A stretch of 64,000 nt of DNA from positions 142,148,036 to 142,212,035 of the forward strand of contig CM043699.1 in NCBI GenBank assembly GCA_023935145.1. Reading direction: 5' to 3'. The DNA comes from Bretschneidera sinensis (taxonomy: Eukaryota > Streptophyta > Magnoliopsida > Brassicales > Akaniaceae). Of the stretch, positions 46,601 to 60,000 are shown one piece after another. A model generated the notes under the pieces. The model saw only the letters and a list, made by a program, of their open reading frames with translations, had not been told where the DNA came from and made no database searches. The position numbers and the translations under genes were made by a program. How positions within the stretch are numbered: the first letter of the stretch is position 1; every line of letters starts with the position of its first letter.

Positions 46601-49600
46601 GGCTAAAATTTTACTTGATTAGAAGCTTGCAAATGGCTAAAGCAGAGTGTCGTATGTCTTTTGTGGTTGATAAGAAATGTTTTGAGATAGTTATTGAAAG
46701 AGTTGCAGCAAATGTGGTGAGAATCTCCGAGTTTTCTCCAGGTCGAAAGATTTCTCTCTAGTTGAATTTTCAGGAATTCTGGTGGCTTCTAAACGGTTGG
46801 AAAGAATTTTTTTTGCTAAGGATGAAAAGATGTGGTGTCATAAAAGAAGAGAATGGAATAGGTCCCTAATTTTGGGGTTGCACAGAAATAAGAGTGGTAG
46901 ATTTGTTTCTCTGACAGGAATTCGTAGTGCGAAATCAAGCTTTATACTTATACGAGAAGGTTTGGCAGCTGGTGGTTGGTGGAGGATGTTCACAACTTTG
47001 ACTGAAGTTAGAAGGGTTTTGGGGGTTTCCACCAATTGTCCTGTTGGAGCTGGTAAGGAGAAATTACCGAATCTTGTGACGTCAGGAGTCTTCCCTCACT
47101 GGTGGCAGAAAGGATGTGGAAGCAGGCGGCGCCATTGACTGTGTCAGGGTGTTGCCCCAATTGTGGTGTTAATCTGACTGGGAAGTTGACTCTGCTACAA
47201 CCTTCTGTGAAGTTTGATTCCTGGGTTGCGGTGGTTAAAGGACGTAGTGGAGAAGATGATGACGACAGAGTCACGGGCGTAGAATCGCGGAAGGGGGTCT
47301 GGAGGCGGCAGAAACAGCTAGCATTAGGGGATTCAATTTCAAATTTTAAATTGCCTATGGGGTGGACCAGGTACCTTTGATGGGTCAAGATAAGGCCCAA
47401 GTGTTTAAAACAGTTAGGAAAGAAAAAGTTGGGCTTCTATCGCAAGCTGAAGGAAGTAATGAGGGTCGGGCTTTGAGCAATACTAAAGTGCAGCTCTCTG
47501 AGATGCTGCAATCTGATTCTGGGCCTAGCAAAGGTAAAAAACAGAGGGTCTCTAATTCTTTTGGGTCGGGTAAGAAGGGATTCAAGCCCAAATAGTTTGC
47601 TTCCTGGAACCTGAAGTTAAGGAAACGGTGTGGCCAAGCGTTTTGGGCCCCAATGTCACGACCTTGCCGGAGCTTGCATCAGGTGCGGCTGGACGACCCA
47701 GTTTCAGTATCCTCCAACAGTCCAGGGCAGATTCCGGCAGAGTTTAATCAGAATTCAGTGGAGTGCCTCCCTATTGTATCGGGCAACAAGCCGGTGAAGG
47801 GTGCGATTGACGCCACAACCCATTTTCAGTATATTCTGGTCATTCTGTGCAGGGTACGGCTGTGATTGAGGCGTCTGATGTGGCAATCCTCCCTGATGTA
47901 GCGGGTCCTAGCATTTTCTGGGAGCTGACGCCAGATTTGTCCCTAGGTTGGGTGTGGATCCTGCCGGCGACCATAATTTGGCATCCTCCGGCCTAATTGA
48001 GGCGGATTCAACAGAAATTGTTACTGATTTAGAGTATTTCAGGGCTTCTTCTAAGGAATTTGAGTTAATGGATATCAGTGATGTTATTGAGGAATTTAAC
48101 CCAATTGCTATTGCTGAACCTATCTCCTTCAAGGGTTGGATCAGAGGCAGTTGGGGTTAATGTTGATGGGTGTGGGGTAGTTGTATCAGGAGAATTTGGG
48201 AAGATTAGCGAGGATAGTGGGGTGAAAGATTTGAAAGGCTGTGATAGAGAATGTTGAGCCAGTGGACCAGTGGGGGGGATGGATGTGGGTAATGATCATG
48301 TTGTGAATTGTAAGGCGTCAGCTTGGGTTCTGAATGGAGTCAAAAAAACTTCACAAGATGGTGGGGGTTTCTCTAGTTGGGGTTGAGGATCAAGCTATTG
48401 AAGAGAGAGCGAATTCGGGTTGAAGAATGCAAATCACGTTGTTGTGGCCCGTCGGTAGGGAGGAAACAGTCCAGGATGGGCAAAGAACTCAAAAGATTAG
48501 AATTTGATGTTAATTATGAAAGAATAACGGAGGTTCTGGTAGAAGGGGGTTATTTTGATAGAGGAATCTAGGGGTTTGTTAGTAATCCAATGAAGTGGAG
48601 GATAATATCGTGGAATGTAAGAAGAGTTAATGACTTGGCAAAAAATGATATAGTTAAGCATTATTTAAGAGATTGGAAGGGTACAGCGGTGTGTCTTCAA
48701 GAGACTAAAATGGAGGTAGTGGATGATTCGATTATCTGTAGCCTTTGGTGTATAAGATCGTGTGGTTGGAAAACTCTACTGTCAATAGGTGCTTCAGGGG
48801 AAGTGATTATAATGTGGGATAGAAGAGTCTTGGAGTTAGTAAATGCTCAGGTGGGTCTTTTCTCAATTTCTTGTGTTTTCAAGGGCCTTTTAAATGATGG
48901 GAATTGGGTGATGTCCGGAGTATATGGTCTTGGAGATAGTGGTGACCAAGGTCTTTTTTGGGAAGAATTGTCAGCTATTAGGCATTGTTGGAGGTTTCCT
49001 TGGGTTGTGGGGGTGATTTTAATGTTGTGGTATATCGTCATGAGAGGTCTGGCGGGTCTCATGAATCCAGGTTGATGAGGGAGTTTTTAGATTTTGTAAG
49101 GGGCCATGATCTTGTTGATCTTCCTCTATTTGGTGATGCCTTTTCTTGGTCGAATTTCAACGAATCTCCGTCATTCTCAAGGATAGATCGCTTCCTTTGC
49201 TAGAATTTCAATGTCCAAATTTGATTAAGAAGCTTCTACCTCGACCCATATCAGACCATCACCCCATTGCTCTTGCAGGTGGTGGTATTATGTAGGGTCC
49301 AATCCCGTTTCGGTTTGAAAATATGTGGTTAAAGTCGGAGGGATTTCGGGAACTAGTTAAATAGTGGTGGGAGAAATAGGATGTCAATGGTGCTGCTAGT
49401 TTTGTGGTGGCAAAAAAGATCAAAACAAGTCAAGGAAGAAGTGCAAAGATGGAATAAAGAAGTTTTTGGTAATGTTAACACTGCTATTAATGCTCTTTCG
49501 AGGGTAATTAGTGAGCTTGATGAGAAAGGGGTTCGAGAAGGTTTTTTGAGGAGTGATATGGATTGAAGGGTGGAAGCTAAAGAGTTGGCAAAGCTCATTT

Positions 49601-52600
49601 CTATGGAGGAACCTTCTTAGAGGCAAAAATCGAGGGAGTTATGACTTCGGGAGAGTGATAAAATACTAAGTATTTCCATCGAATGCCCAATGCTCATAGG
49701 AGATATAATTTTATTAACTCCATTGAAGTTGACAGGTATGTCTTTGAAGAGAGAGAGAATAAAGGGGCAATTAATGGGTTCTATGAGAATCTATATAAGT
49801 AGACTGGGGTAGTTGTTCAAATTTATATGGAATTCATTTTTCCAAAATCGATGAGGAAGATGTAGGTTGGCTTGAGCATCCTTTTACTGAGGAAGAAATT
49901 GTTTTTGCTCTTCGGGCTTGTGATGCAGATAGAGCCCGAGGTCCCAATGGTTTTACTATCTTTTCTAGCTCAAAATTGGGATCTGCTTAAAGGAACATTA
50001 TTTGACTATTTGAGAAGTTCCATTATTCAAAGGAGTTTGTGAGTAGCCTAAATGCCACTTTCATCACCCTTATCCTGAAGAAGGTGGGAGTGTCTAACCT
50101 TAAAGATTTTAGACCTATTAGTCTGGTGAGGTGCATTTATAAGCTCTTATCGAAGGTGATTACTTTTAGATTGAAGGAGTTTATGCGAAAAGTTGTGAGC
50201 CCTCATCAGAATGCCTTTGTAGAAGGAAGGCAAATCTTGGATGCTGTTTTGATAGTCAATGAAATGGAGGATGCTCATCTCAAGAATGGAGGGTGGGTGA
50301 TTTGTAAATTTGATATGAAGAAGATTTATGATCATGTTGGATTTGTTATTTACTTATTGAAAAGAATGTGCTTTAAGGATAAATGGTGCATGTGGATTTT
50401 TAAGTGTATTTCCTCTACTTCCTTTTCCATTTTGGTTAATGGTTTACGGCATTTATAGGTCTTAGGCAAAGAGATCCTTTATTTCCATTCTTATTTACTT
50501 TGGTAATGGAGGGCTTCAACAAGATAAAGCGATGGAAAGGGGTTTGTTTAGTGACTTCAAAGTGGGTAGTAATGGTGGGAGAGTGAATATTTCTCATCTT
50601 CTTTTTGTCGATGACACAAATGTCTTTCGTGAGGAGGAGGCCACTCAAATATTACACCTTAGATGTATCCTTCTTTGTTTTGAGGCAGTATTGGGTCTTA
50701 AAGTCAATCTTGATAAAAGTGACTTAATTCCTCTTTGTGAAGTTGATAATGGTCGATTCCTTGCTAGTTTGTTGGGATGCAAAATGGGATCTCTTCCTAT
50801 TTCTTATCTTGGCCTTCATTTGGGAGCAAAGTTTAAATATAAGAGTATATGGAACCCGATTGTGGAGAACTTTGAGAAACATTTATCCGGATGGAAGAAT
50901 CATTACCTTTCAAAAAGAGGCAGACTTACTCTTATAAAGAGCATTATCTCCGGTCTTCCCACATATTATATGTCTCTTCCCTATGCCTAGCTCGATGGTT
51001 AACAGATTGGAGTGTATTCAAAGAAAATTCCTTTGGGGCAATACGGTAGAGGAATTTAAGTACCATTTGGTTAATTTAGGTGTGGTTAAGAAACCTTTGG
51101 AAAGAGGGGGCTTGGTATTGAATCGTTAGCTTTATTTAATAAAGCTCTTTTTGGTAAACGGCTTTGGAGGTTTCTTGTTGAGAGAGACCCTTTGTGGAGG
51201 AAAGTCGTGGAGGCAAAGTTTGGGATGGAGCATGATGGGTGGATGTCTAAAGAAGTTCTAGGGGCTATGGAGTGGGGGTTTGGATATGGATTCGAAAAGG
51301 GTGGGATTATTTGAGGCCTCTAGCGGAGGTGTCCGTGGTAATGGAGCTAGAACTCGTCTTTGGCAAGACATTTGGTGTGGAAACACCCCTCTCAAAGATA
51401 AATTTCCTAGCATCTTTAATATTGTGAGAGATAAAGAAGTAAGTGTTTATTCTTGTTACTCCGTGTCTAACGATGGAATCTCTTGGAATGTTGCTTTTAC
51501 CTATAATGTTCATGATTGGAAAGTAGAGGAGATGGTGATATTATTAGAATCCTTATATAATTCTATAATTGAGTGGGGTAAAGAGGATGTGATGAGATTG
51601 AGACCTTGTCCAATCAAAGGGTTTAAAGTGAAAGATTTTTATAAAATCCTATTTGGTAAAGTATTTTTAAATGGTATCCCTAATTACCCCTCGAAAGCAA
51701 TTTGGTGCTCAAGAACTCCGAAGAAAGAAATTTTTTTTATGAGGGAAACTTCTTGGAAGAAAATTCTTACTCTTGATAATTTACAAAGGAGGGGAAAAGT
51801 GATTGTAAATAAGTGCTTTATTTGCCAGCAGTGTACTAAGTACGTCTATCATCTCTTGGTGGAATGCTCTTTATCTAGAAGTTTGTAGGAGATGAGTTAT
51901 AAGATTGTGGGAATCCCTTAGCTGATCGTGGATTCCGTGTTGAATGAGATTCTGACTTTAAGTGGCTTGAAAGCTCCCAAGGAGGTCAAGAAAGCTCCCA
52001 AAGAGGTCAAGAAAGCATTGCTTCTAATTCCAAAATCTATTTTTTGGCTTGTGTGTAGAGAAAGAAACCGGAGGGTGTTTCATAGTGTGGAGAAACTTAT
52101 TGGAATTATTAGAGATAGTTGGTTTAACACCGTCAATTTTTGGTTTATGGGGAATTTCTTTGCAAATAATGAGGATTTACTAGATTTTGTGGATTTCCTT
52201 CACTATAATTAGTCGTTGGCTTTGTGTTGCACCTCCTTGGCACTTTTCTAATAAAAATTTTACTTGTAAAAAAAACTAAAATATTCATAATACCTACAGT
52301 TTGATACACTTACATTGCTCTTATTATTTTTTTTCCATTTTTACGTTTTCATCCACATAAAAAGGGATTTTTTTTAATTCTTTTTTCTTTGTTTTTTCTT
52401 CCACTTATCCGCCACAAACTAGAAAAATAAAATCCAGATTTCATCATAACAAGTTCTACGAAACCTAAAACTTACCTTTGAGACAAGCAATGCAGCAAGT
52501 TGTCTCTGATGCTGATCAAACTCTTCGTCTTCATATAAACTTTCTCTGAATAAAAAAAATTAAAGTGGAAAAAAAAAGTCTATCAATACAAATATTGGGC

Positions 52601-53941
52601 CACAGAAACTCTAATTTCCCAATCAAAGCTCAAGCAATCAAGCAACATCAATTTTAGAATTATAATTGAAGACTGTACAATTTAGTAGTGTTTTTTTATA
52701 AGTATAAAATTTAGTAGTATTACAATATCAAGTATGCAGATCATAATTATTTGGGGTGGAACTAAACTTGTAAGAAATATTCAACTTGAAAATGAAAACT
52801 AATGCACATACAACAGTTGAGCAGTTTATTTACCCTTAATTTTTATCCAAAATGTATCATAAAAGCCTCCACCACGGCACCACCACCCCCTCCCCCCCCC
52901 CCAAAGAAAGGAAGCCCGATAAAAGCACTGAATCCAAAGTCTACAAGATTATTTACCAATTTCGTGCAGTGGAGGAAATATATGGTCAGGATTAAGGTTA
53001 AGGACTTTGATCAGTTCAGCATTTGAATTATTCTTCTTCCCAAATAATTCTTCAAAATCCTAAGTTACTAGTCTAACCAAAGCAAAATTCCATTGCTAAC
53101 GCCCGATGATATGTGGCAATTGGTTGAGCCCAATTAGTATAATGAAATAAGAAAGGGGATAGAAAGAGGGGAAGGGATCCACGTTCCACCATCTAATTAA
53201 GTATATTTGTTAAAGAAGAACTCCACGTGAGTTTTGAACTAGCCAGAGGATACATTACTTTCTATCTATAAAGTTAAGTAACTCCGTAGCATACTGAACC
53301 GTTATTAATAACCATGTAAATTATTGCACGGGCTTTCCAGATCTATCAGCTAACAGATTGCCACTGCTCGCACCTAATGTTCATGAAAATAGTTTCCTTG
53401 TATGCCCTAATTCCCTCCTACAGAAACCAATTATTACATTAATCATAGCATCAATAAACCCAATTCTCTTCACCCACATTCAAAATCATAAGCAGGAAAA
53501 ACAATCCCTCTTTACTATAAGATAGTAACCAAACCATGAATCATAAAAACAAATTTTACATTGCGTAGCTTAAAACCTAAAATTCAAATCTTTTCATTCT
53601 GTACACTGCCCAACAAAGACATAACAAGTAAATTTCTTGGATGAAGAAAAAACAACAATATGCACCCCAAGATTCGCCATTTCCGCTTCCCCTCAATTCT
53701 CCCCCAATTTTCCGACAAATCCAAACAGATCAAACCCTAATCGAAAGAAACCATACAAACTAAAAACATAAGAGATAAAAAGAGCAAAAGAGTACATGAT
53801 GGGGACGCTAGTGGAGATCTCGGGCCAGAACCGATCAACGAAGCTGTTGAGATTGGAGAGCGCGTGCAGCTTCAACGAGGGATGGCTCTCGTTGAGCATC
53901 GCCAGTAGCCCCCCCGCTGAGCTCACCATCGTCGCACCCAT
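40698..53941 (-). CDS. RPN2: 26S proteasome non-ATPase regulatory subunit 1 (RPN2)
   Basis: Exons: 53941-53796, 52545-52476, 45545-45440, 45127-45016, 44928-44760, 44291-43831, 43697-43562, 43456-43208, 43116-42896, 42810-42552, 42304-42072, 41987-41471, 41021-40698 (TGA). These total 3003 bp, 1000 residues, close to the ~1004 of Arabidopsis RPN2a. All phases close. The N-terminus is [20 protein letters not shown]. The middle holds the proteasome/cyclosome repeats (for example [40 protein letters not shown]). A Lys/Ala/Glu-rich segment ([14 protein letters not shown]) precedes the conserved [16 protein letters not shown], and the end is FEYTA. RPN2 is a toroidal scaffold of the 19S base that binds RPN13. 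Intron 2 (45546-52475) is 6.9 kb because of a LINE. No coding defect was seen. Confidence 0.97.
46633..48160 (+). pseudogene. LINE ORF1 (nucleic-acid-binding protein), broken
   Basis: It opens [20 protein letters not shown] at 46633, then shifts frame near 46765. Open parts at 46782-47138, 47102-47380 and 47362-47595 continue in different frames. [15 protein letters not shown] and [14 protein letters not shown] resemble the first domain of plant L1 ORF1 proteins (DUF4283-like). The Cys-rich part is weak ([10 protein letters not shown]). Confidence 0.6.
48590..52212 (+). pseudogene. LINE ORF2 (endonuclease-reverse transcriptase), broken
   Basis: The endonuclease starts [15 protein letters not shown] (48590), with CLQETKMEV; after a frameshift it continues [17 protein letters not shown] (from ~49000). 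Reverse transcriptase pieces are [20 protein letters not shown] (50063), [10 protein letters not shown] and FVDDTNVF, the last being the catalytic Y/F-x-D-D motif. [12 protein letters not shown] marks the region after RT. The C-terminal zinc-finger domain is at 51700-51890 ([20 protein letters not shown]). Multiple stops separate these parts. Confidence 0.85.
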
Positions 53942-54024
53942 GTTTCTTCTATCCACAATATCAGCGAAAACTCCCCTCTAGAGTCTAACGGTTTCAATTC
54001 GACGATTTCTCTCAAATTGCTCGG

Positions 54025-54033
54025 CTTAGGGTT
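54025..54033 (-). promoter_or_regulatory. Telo-box upstream of RPN2
   Basis: The gene strand reads AAACCCTAA, ~85 bp upstream of the RPN2 ATG, similar in position to the one at RPL13A. Confidence 0.5.
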
Positions 54034-56214
54034 TGTGGAAGAAGGAGAAAACCAGAGATAAGAAGGTATATTAGAGAGAGACTGAGATAAAAGGGGTGTT
54101 GCTGTACGTCCTTCTGGTTTTATAATGGTTTCTAAATTCTCAATAGAGTTGGATTTCTTGATTTCTTGTTCAGCGGGTTAAGGAATATTTTTCTGTTTCC
54201 AACTTCACCCATGCCAAATTCTCATTATACCTTATCATCCGTGTCCAAGGCACGGTAAGTCATCGCCCTTGGTCATAATTTTATGACACGTGGATTTCAT
54301 TATACATATATAAGGGGCAAAAATATTAAATCAATTAGCATATAACAAATTTTAAATGTAATTATAATTTGGTTATATGTATTATCAAAATTTTATGTGA
54401 TAATATAATAAATCTTAAAATAAGTATGAAAATTATTTCAAAAAAATAAGTATGAAAATTAAATTATGTAGTTAATAATGATTCATATCTCCACCGGGAT
54501 GTTTTTAAAGAGCAAATATCAAATATACTTGATTAGATTGAGTCTAAACCATTAATTTTAAATATGTCTGAAATTTCATCAGTAATCTTAGAGAATTTAA
54601 TTGGTAATGTCAATATAGATCTGGGATATAAAATAATGTTACCTGTAAAATTCTTTAAAATTATCAATAAAAATTCGGATGAGTCTAAAACATTAGTTTT
54701 AGATCCAATCTAATCAGTATTCATCCTTTAAAGAGATAAATTTTACAAAAATAATAATAAAAATTATTATGCAGTTTGATTATATAATTCAAAAAAAAAT
54801 TATTATTTGATTGTATAATTCTTGTTGAAAACATAAATAAACATGTACACGTAATTTGAGTCCAAACCTATGCCAATCCTCTTAAAAATGACAAAGAGTA
54901 AGTTTAGGTTTTTTAATTATTATTGAGATTAAATTAGTTGATGAGGATAAAATGACGAAACTATCCATATGACATGCGAAGCATGTGCCTCTTCCGTTAA
55001 AAATAATATTTATTTACTGTTGATTTGGATAAAAATACTTATAGTAAAACATTAGAGAAATAGTTAAAAAAAAGAAAATGTTGCGTTGGTATGAAAATAA
55101 TTGATAAATAAATATGATGATCGAAAATACCTCAGTAATTCTTAAATAAATGTCTAATGTCATAGATTATGAAAGTATCTTATAAATGCAAAACTTACCA
55201 ACACATGTCATGGTTTGGGCGATTTTTGTTTTAAATTTTAAAATAATTTTCATAGCAAATCTTATTTAAAATTCTATCTTCCACTAAGTTCAAAACAATA
55301 AAATACATGTACATTATTCAGATTTGATAATAATTATAATTTAATATTAAAAATTTTAAAATACGATAAACTCACCTCACTATTAAAAAAAATAACGAAA
55401 AAAGTGAAAAAAAAAACGCAGATGTCTTTCAATTAATATCTATTACATACGTGTAACAAGCTATCCACGTTTCAACAAATTTGTACAAACTCAATGTCAA
55501 GTGACGGTTTGAAAGGAATTTTCTTTAATTTTTTATTTTCAGTATTAGTTACTTGGATATAAATGTTATGATAACTATATTTTTTGAGAATGTTATTTTT
55601 TAAAAATTTATAACTAAGTGGTAATTATTATCGAACCTTGAGAATGTAATTATATTTTACCATTTATTTTTTTTTATTTTTTTAATGTACACATCTTCGT
55701 TGTACAATTGCAAAACCTATTTCATTTGAATTTTTAAGCCTTTTAATGCTAAATTACTTGCTCATCAAACTCCGTTTGCTAGTTCAAATATAGTGCTTTT
55801 GTTAGTATTATGGTCACATTTAACAAACAAATATATATTAAATTTGACCAAAATATATGATAATTTACTACCAAATCCATAATTGCTTATTAAATGTGAT
55901 CAAAATGCTAATAAAAGCACTATAATTGAACCGACAAACAGAAGTTGATAAATAAGTAATTTAATATTAAAAGGTTGTTACCATAAAATATGATAATTTT
56001 TTTGGATCATTTTAATGTGAAACATTTAAAAATTATGTCTCCATGTGCATTAAAAAGAAGAAAAACAAAACATTTAAGAACCCTATCTCCATTTGCATTA
56101 AAATGAAGAAGAACAAAAAGAAAACTGGGTGAGAAAGAAACTAAACAACCCATGTATAAAGAGTTAAATAATAAAACAATTGAATTAAAACAGTCTCCAA
56201 GATATTTTGTAACA

Positions 56215-56218
<4 letters not shown>

Positions 56219-56248
<30 letters not shown>
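56219..56248. repeat. (AT)n microsatellite
   Basis: A TA dinucleotide array flanked by ACATGATA and TATCATGT, so the locus is also palindromic. Confidence 0.9.
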
Positions 56249-56250
<2 letters not shown>

Positions 56251-57009
56251 TGTTATATTATCCGTTTGATCTCGAGTTTATTGAATATGACAATAGTTTC
56301 ACGGTGAAATAATGATAAATTTGAATTTGAATATTCTTCATTTGATAATATAATATTGAATTTTATCATGAAACTGATTAAATTTTAATTTTCAAATAAA
56401 AAGGATTCAGATTTATATTACCACAAGAAAATAACTATCTTAGTGAGATTACCCGATTGAAATCAACATTTTTTTTGTGATTATAAATTGATTTAGTTCA
56501 CACCTAGTCACACAAATTGGATCAATTCACACTTATTTGAAAGCATTTTAACTTTTATTTAATCAAACCTAACCGATTTGACTTTTGATTTATATTTGAA
56601 ATTTGAATAGGTTTGTTCGATTCGGTTTTGATAATTTTGATAGTAAGGTGCTGGTTCGGTTTGGAGTATAAAAGTGAAATTGGGTGGGATTGGCCCTTCC
56701 CAGTTTTTTTTTAAAAAAAAGCTGGACTAAATTAGTCCCGTGGGATTTGTACGCCCGGCCATTTCGTAAGTAGCAAGCACAAAGCATTTTCCACAAACTT
56801 GAATAACCAACCAGGCGAGTCCACCTACCAACTGCCAAATTCATTACAATCTAACCACTCTCCTTCTCTACAGGTACGCTTAGTCTGGGTTTGTTAGACC
56901 ACTTATTTAACTGATCTGTGTCCAAATTAAAGCAAACCCAATATCAATCTTTCTCACTTATTTACTTTCCCTTGATTCAGTGTCAGCAAAAGAAAGGTAA
57001 CACAAGCAA

Positions 57010-60000
57010 ATGGGTGGCCATGGTCGGGTCTTCACATTAGCTCAAGTCTCTGAGCACAACAACTCCAAGGACTGTTGGCTCATCATCAATGGCAAGGTAT
57101 CTTTTTTTTCTCTTACTATTAGCTTTCCGGTTGAAGATTTGTGTTTGCTGTTTTATTTTTGTGTTTCTTTCAAAATTGAGAATTGTGGTCTTTGCACGTG
57201 ATTGAATGGAAGGGTAAAATTGATTGTTTTGCGGTGGTTTTTCTGGATTAATCATTTGAATTTTGATTCGTATGCGCAATAGGGTTCTTTGTATGTGATT
57301 GAACTGATGCCTGTCTTCCAATTTGTATATTTGATCGTTTCGTGGTGTTTTGTTCCATATGACAATTAAGGCCTTTCAATGGGCTGGACTGCTGGGTATG
57401 GTTAACTTTGCATACCTTAGTGTTACCTGGTTCAGGTGATGTTTGAGTCAGATTTAAATATGATCAAAGCATTTTTTTTTGCGAGACTTGCTTAAATCTA
57501 CTCGAAACATCACCTCAGTCTTGAGCCACCTGAGATTTAAGTTGTCTTCATAGTTGTTGGACGTACATATCATCAAATTTACACATTTGCTCGTTGAATG
57601 GTGGTGTTTCGATTTAATCTCTAATCTGCATGAGATTTTAAGCTGTCATTGATTGAACATATGGTTGTTATCAGAGCTGATTTAGCTTGATATTTTAGTT
57701 ACATTTGTACTCAGTAGTATTGCCTGAAGTCAGGTGTACTCTACATCTTTATTTTATCCTTGTACGTGTATGTGAGCCTTGCCCTCATCAAAGGCAGTAT
57801 AATATTTACGATTCTGCTGAATTTCTAGTGCGATTTTATGGTGGAAAAACTAGTATGCAGATATAAATTTGGTAAATTATTAGCATCTGGTTCTATTTTA
57901 TTGCTGTGATCTTCAATTGCTTTCATTATTGGCTATATTTTTTGATTTGACTGTGGCTTTTAAGTTTTGCAATTTGATTCTCTCTCTCTCTCTCTAAAGA
58001 TATCGTGTGTGGCCCCTGGCTTGTAGGGTTAATTTTGTAATTTGTGCCCGTTTTCTTGGGAAATACTCTGCTATAATGGCTTCTGAATTTTTTTACTTCT
58101 ACACATATACATATTCTGATAAGCTGACCAGTAAACAGTTTTTTTAGGGGTCGGTGGGGGAGGGGGTTGTAGGCATATATGTTCTCATGATTTGATTGGT
58201 TTCAAGTTGATTACTACAGATTTACCAGAGAAACATCTCTTTTACCTGATCTAGCAGAGTAGGTAATGTCAAATATCATGTGTTAATACCAACTACGAAC
58301 AATGTGGAAGGGTCATGACCGGATATTTATTGTTATATTTTGCTTCTGGTTAGGCTGTGGGACATTGTTCTTTGTTTCTCTAATAGTGGAGACACTTTTC
58401 TTTCTTTATTTTTGCCTTGTTATCGAAGATTCTCATGTATACATAATTGTAAAATTTCAAGAAATGCGAATTTTGAGCTAACACAGTAAGATAGTCAATT
58501 TAAAGATTTGCCAAAAGGAATTTAAACATACAAAGACATATCAGATAATTGTTGTTTTCTGTCATCGCTGCATAATATTATGAGGTTATAGGATCACCTT
58601 GGAACTTTAATGGTACAGGCTGATGCTGCTGGTGTCTTTCTCGATCGTATTCTTGTTTAAACTAATTAAAATCTGCAATTTGGAATTCTACTTGTGTCAT
58701 GGTTTCCTTTAGGATTTTTCAGTTTTATTTTCCTGTTGGCTTAATAGTTGCCTGGAATATAGTACGTTGTGATTCGCAGTATGGGTAAGGGAACATGATA
58801 TGTTACATATCGGGCATGGAGCATGATGGGGATAGGCTCTGTTGATTTATAGTGTATAGGCATATTTTTAAACTAATAAATGACATGTATGTATAAAAGA
58901 GTTTCATTACAAGAGGTTTCGTGTATGATAATTTTTAAAAGATAATAGTATGATTTTTGAAATGTTGTAATTAAAAATCCATGATTCTGGTTCACTTTCT
59001 TAACTGCTTTGTTCTCCTTTCTTGTGTCTAGAGATCATATTATTTTCCCAATTCATTTAGTTAAAAGCACTCCATCTAATTGTTAAGAGAAAATTGAAAT
59101 TTCCATTTATGGGAATTGGTGTGTACCACAAATCCAATCTTATTTAGATTGTGGTTCTGAAAAGGGGTATCATAGGGATCCAAGTAATTATGGGCTGTAT
59201 CCATATATGTTGACTTTTCATGAAAATTCAAGCTTATTTTCATTCTCAAGTTCTTTTTCAGAGTACTACCTCATTGTCCAATATCAGGCCTTCATGAAAT
59301 TTCTGAGCTCATGATGGCCATAGGGCCCAGGGGATCTACAAAAATATCAAAAAATTATGAAAAGTATTTTGGTGCCACTCCCACATGTTCCTCCATTATA
59401 CAGTTTTCTTGAAGGAAAGATTCTTTAAATAAATCTTATTGACTGACATATTTAATTTCTACCATTTTTATAAAGCATCTTGTACTCTTGTGTTATCTGT
59501 CTTCGACCCCTGCATGTATTACATGTATAATAAGATAAGCCACAACTGAAAAGTTTCTAGTTCTGTTTGTCCTTTTATTTAACCTTACGATGTCAGGATT
59601 TCCAATAACAAAAGTCTTCTCCAGTTCAGGCAGTGTTGCTTCTATGGTATTTTAGTTTCATTGTTTTAAAAGGCAATTGTTCTTGAATCTTGAATGACTG
59701 TTATATGCTTTTCTGTGATATTAAAGAATTGGAAAACTGTGCATGTGTTCCAGTTTCTTAGCTTAGGTAAAATCTTTATGCTTACTTGACAATGCTTTTT
59801 GTTTTTGGGTTTCCCTCATTGTTCCAGTGTTGTCTTCTCTATCCTTTTTTCTCTGTGTCATTTCCATGTGGTCCTGGTGTTTAATGTTTCAGTATTAAGT
59901 AATTGGGTAGTGCTTGCGGCTTGCCATCTGTACCTCTATTAAGTATGGGTTCTCAAAGCATAGCTGGATGGGTGAGAAATCATTACTTATCTGAACTTTC

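Larger units (their letters stand above)
46319..52272 (+). mobile_element. Near-full-length L1-type LINE in RPN2 intron 2 (antisense to the gene)
   Basis: A 16-bp direct repeat AAACTAAAATATTCAT flanks it (46303-46318 and 52273-52288). The 3' end has AATAAAAATTTTACTTGTAAAAAAA, a typical LINE tail. Inside are a pyrimidine-rich 5' region, ORF1, and ORF2 with endonuclease, reverse transcriptase and zinc-finger parts. Stops and frameshifts interrupt both ORFs, so it cannot move by itself. It reads opposite to RPN2. Confidence 0.93.
53942..57009. other. Divergent intergenic region between RPN2 and cytochrome b5
   Basis: The 5' ends of RPN2 (-) and cytochrome b5 (+) face away from each other across 3.07 kb. 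No gene recognised. The middle is AT-rich, with an (AT)n array at 56219-56248. A possible 14-bp CB5-side leader splice or promoter was not resolved. Confidence 0.6.
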
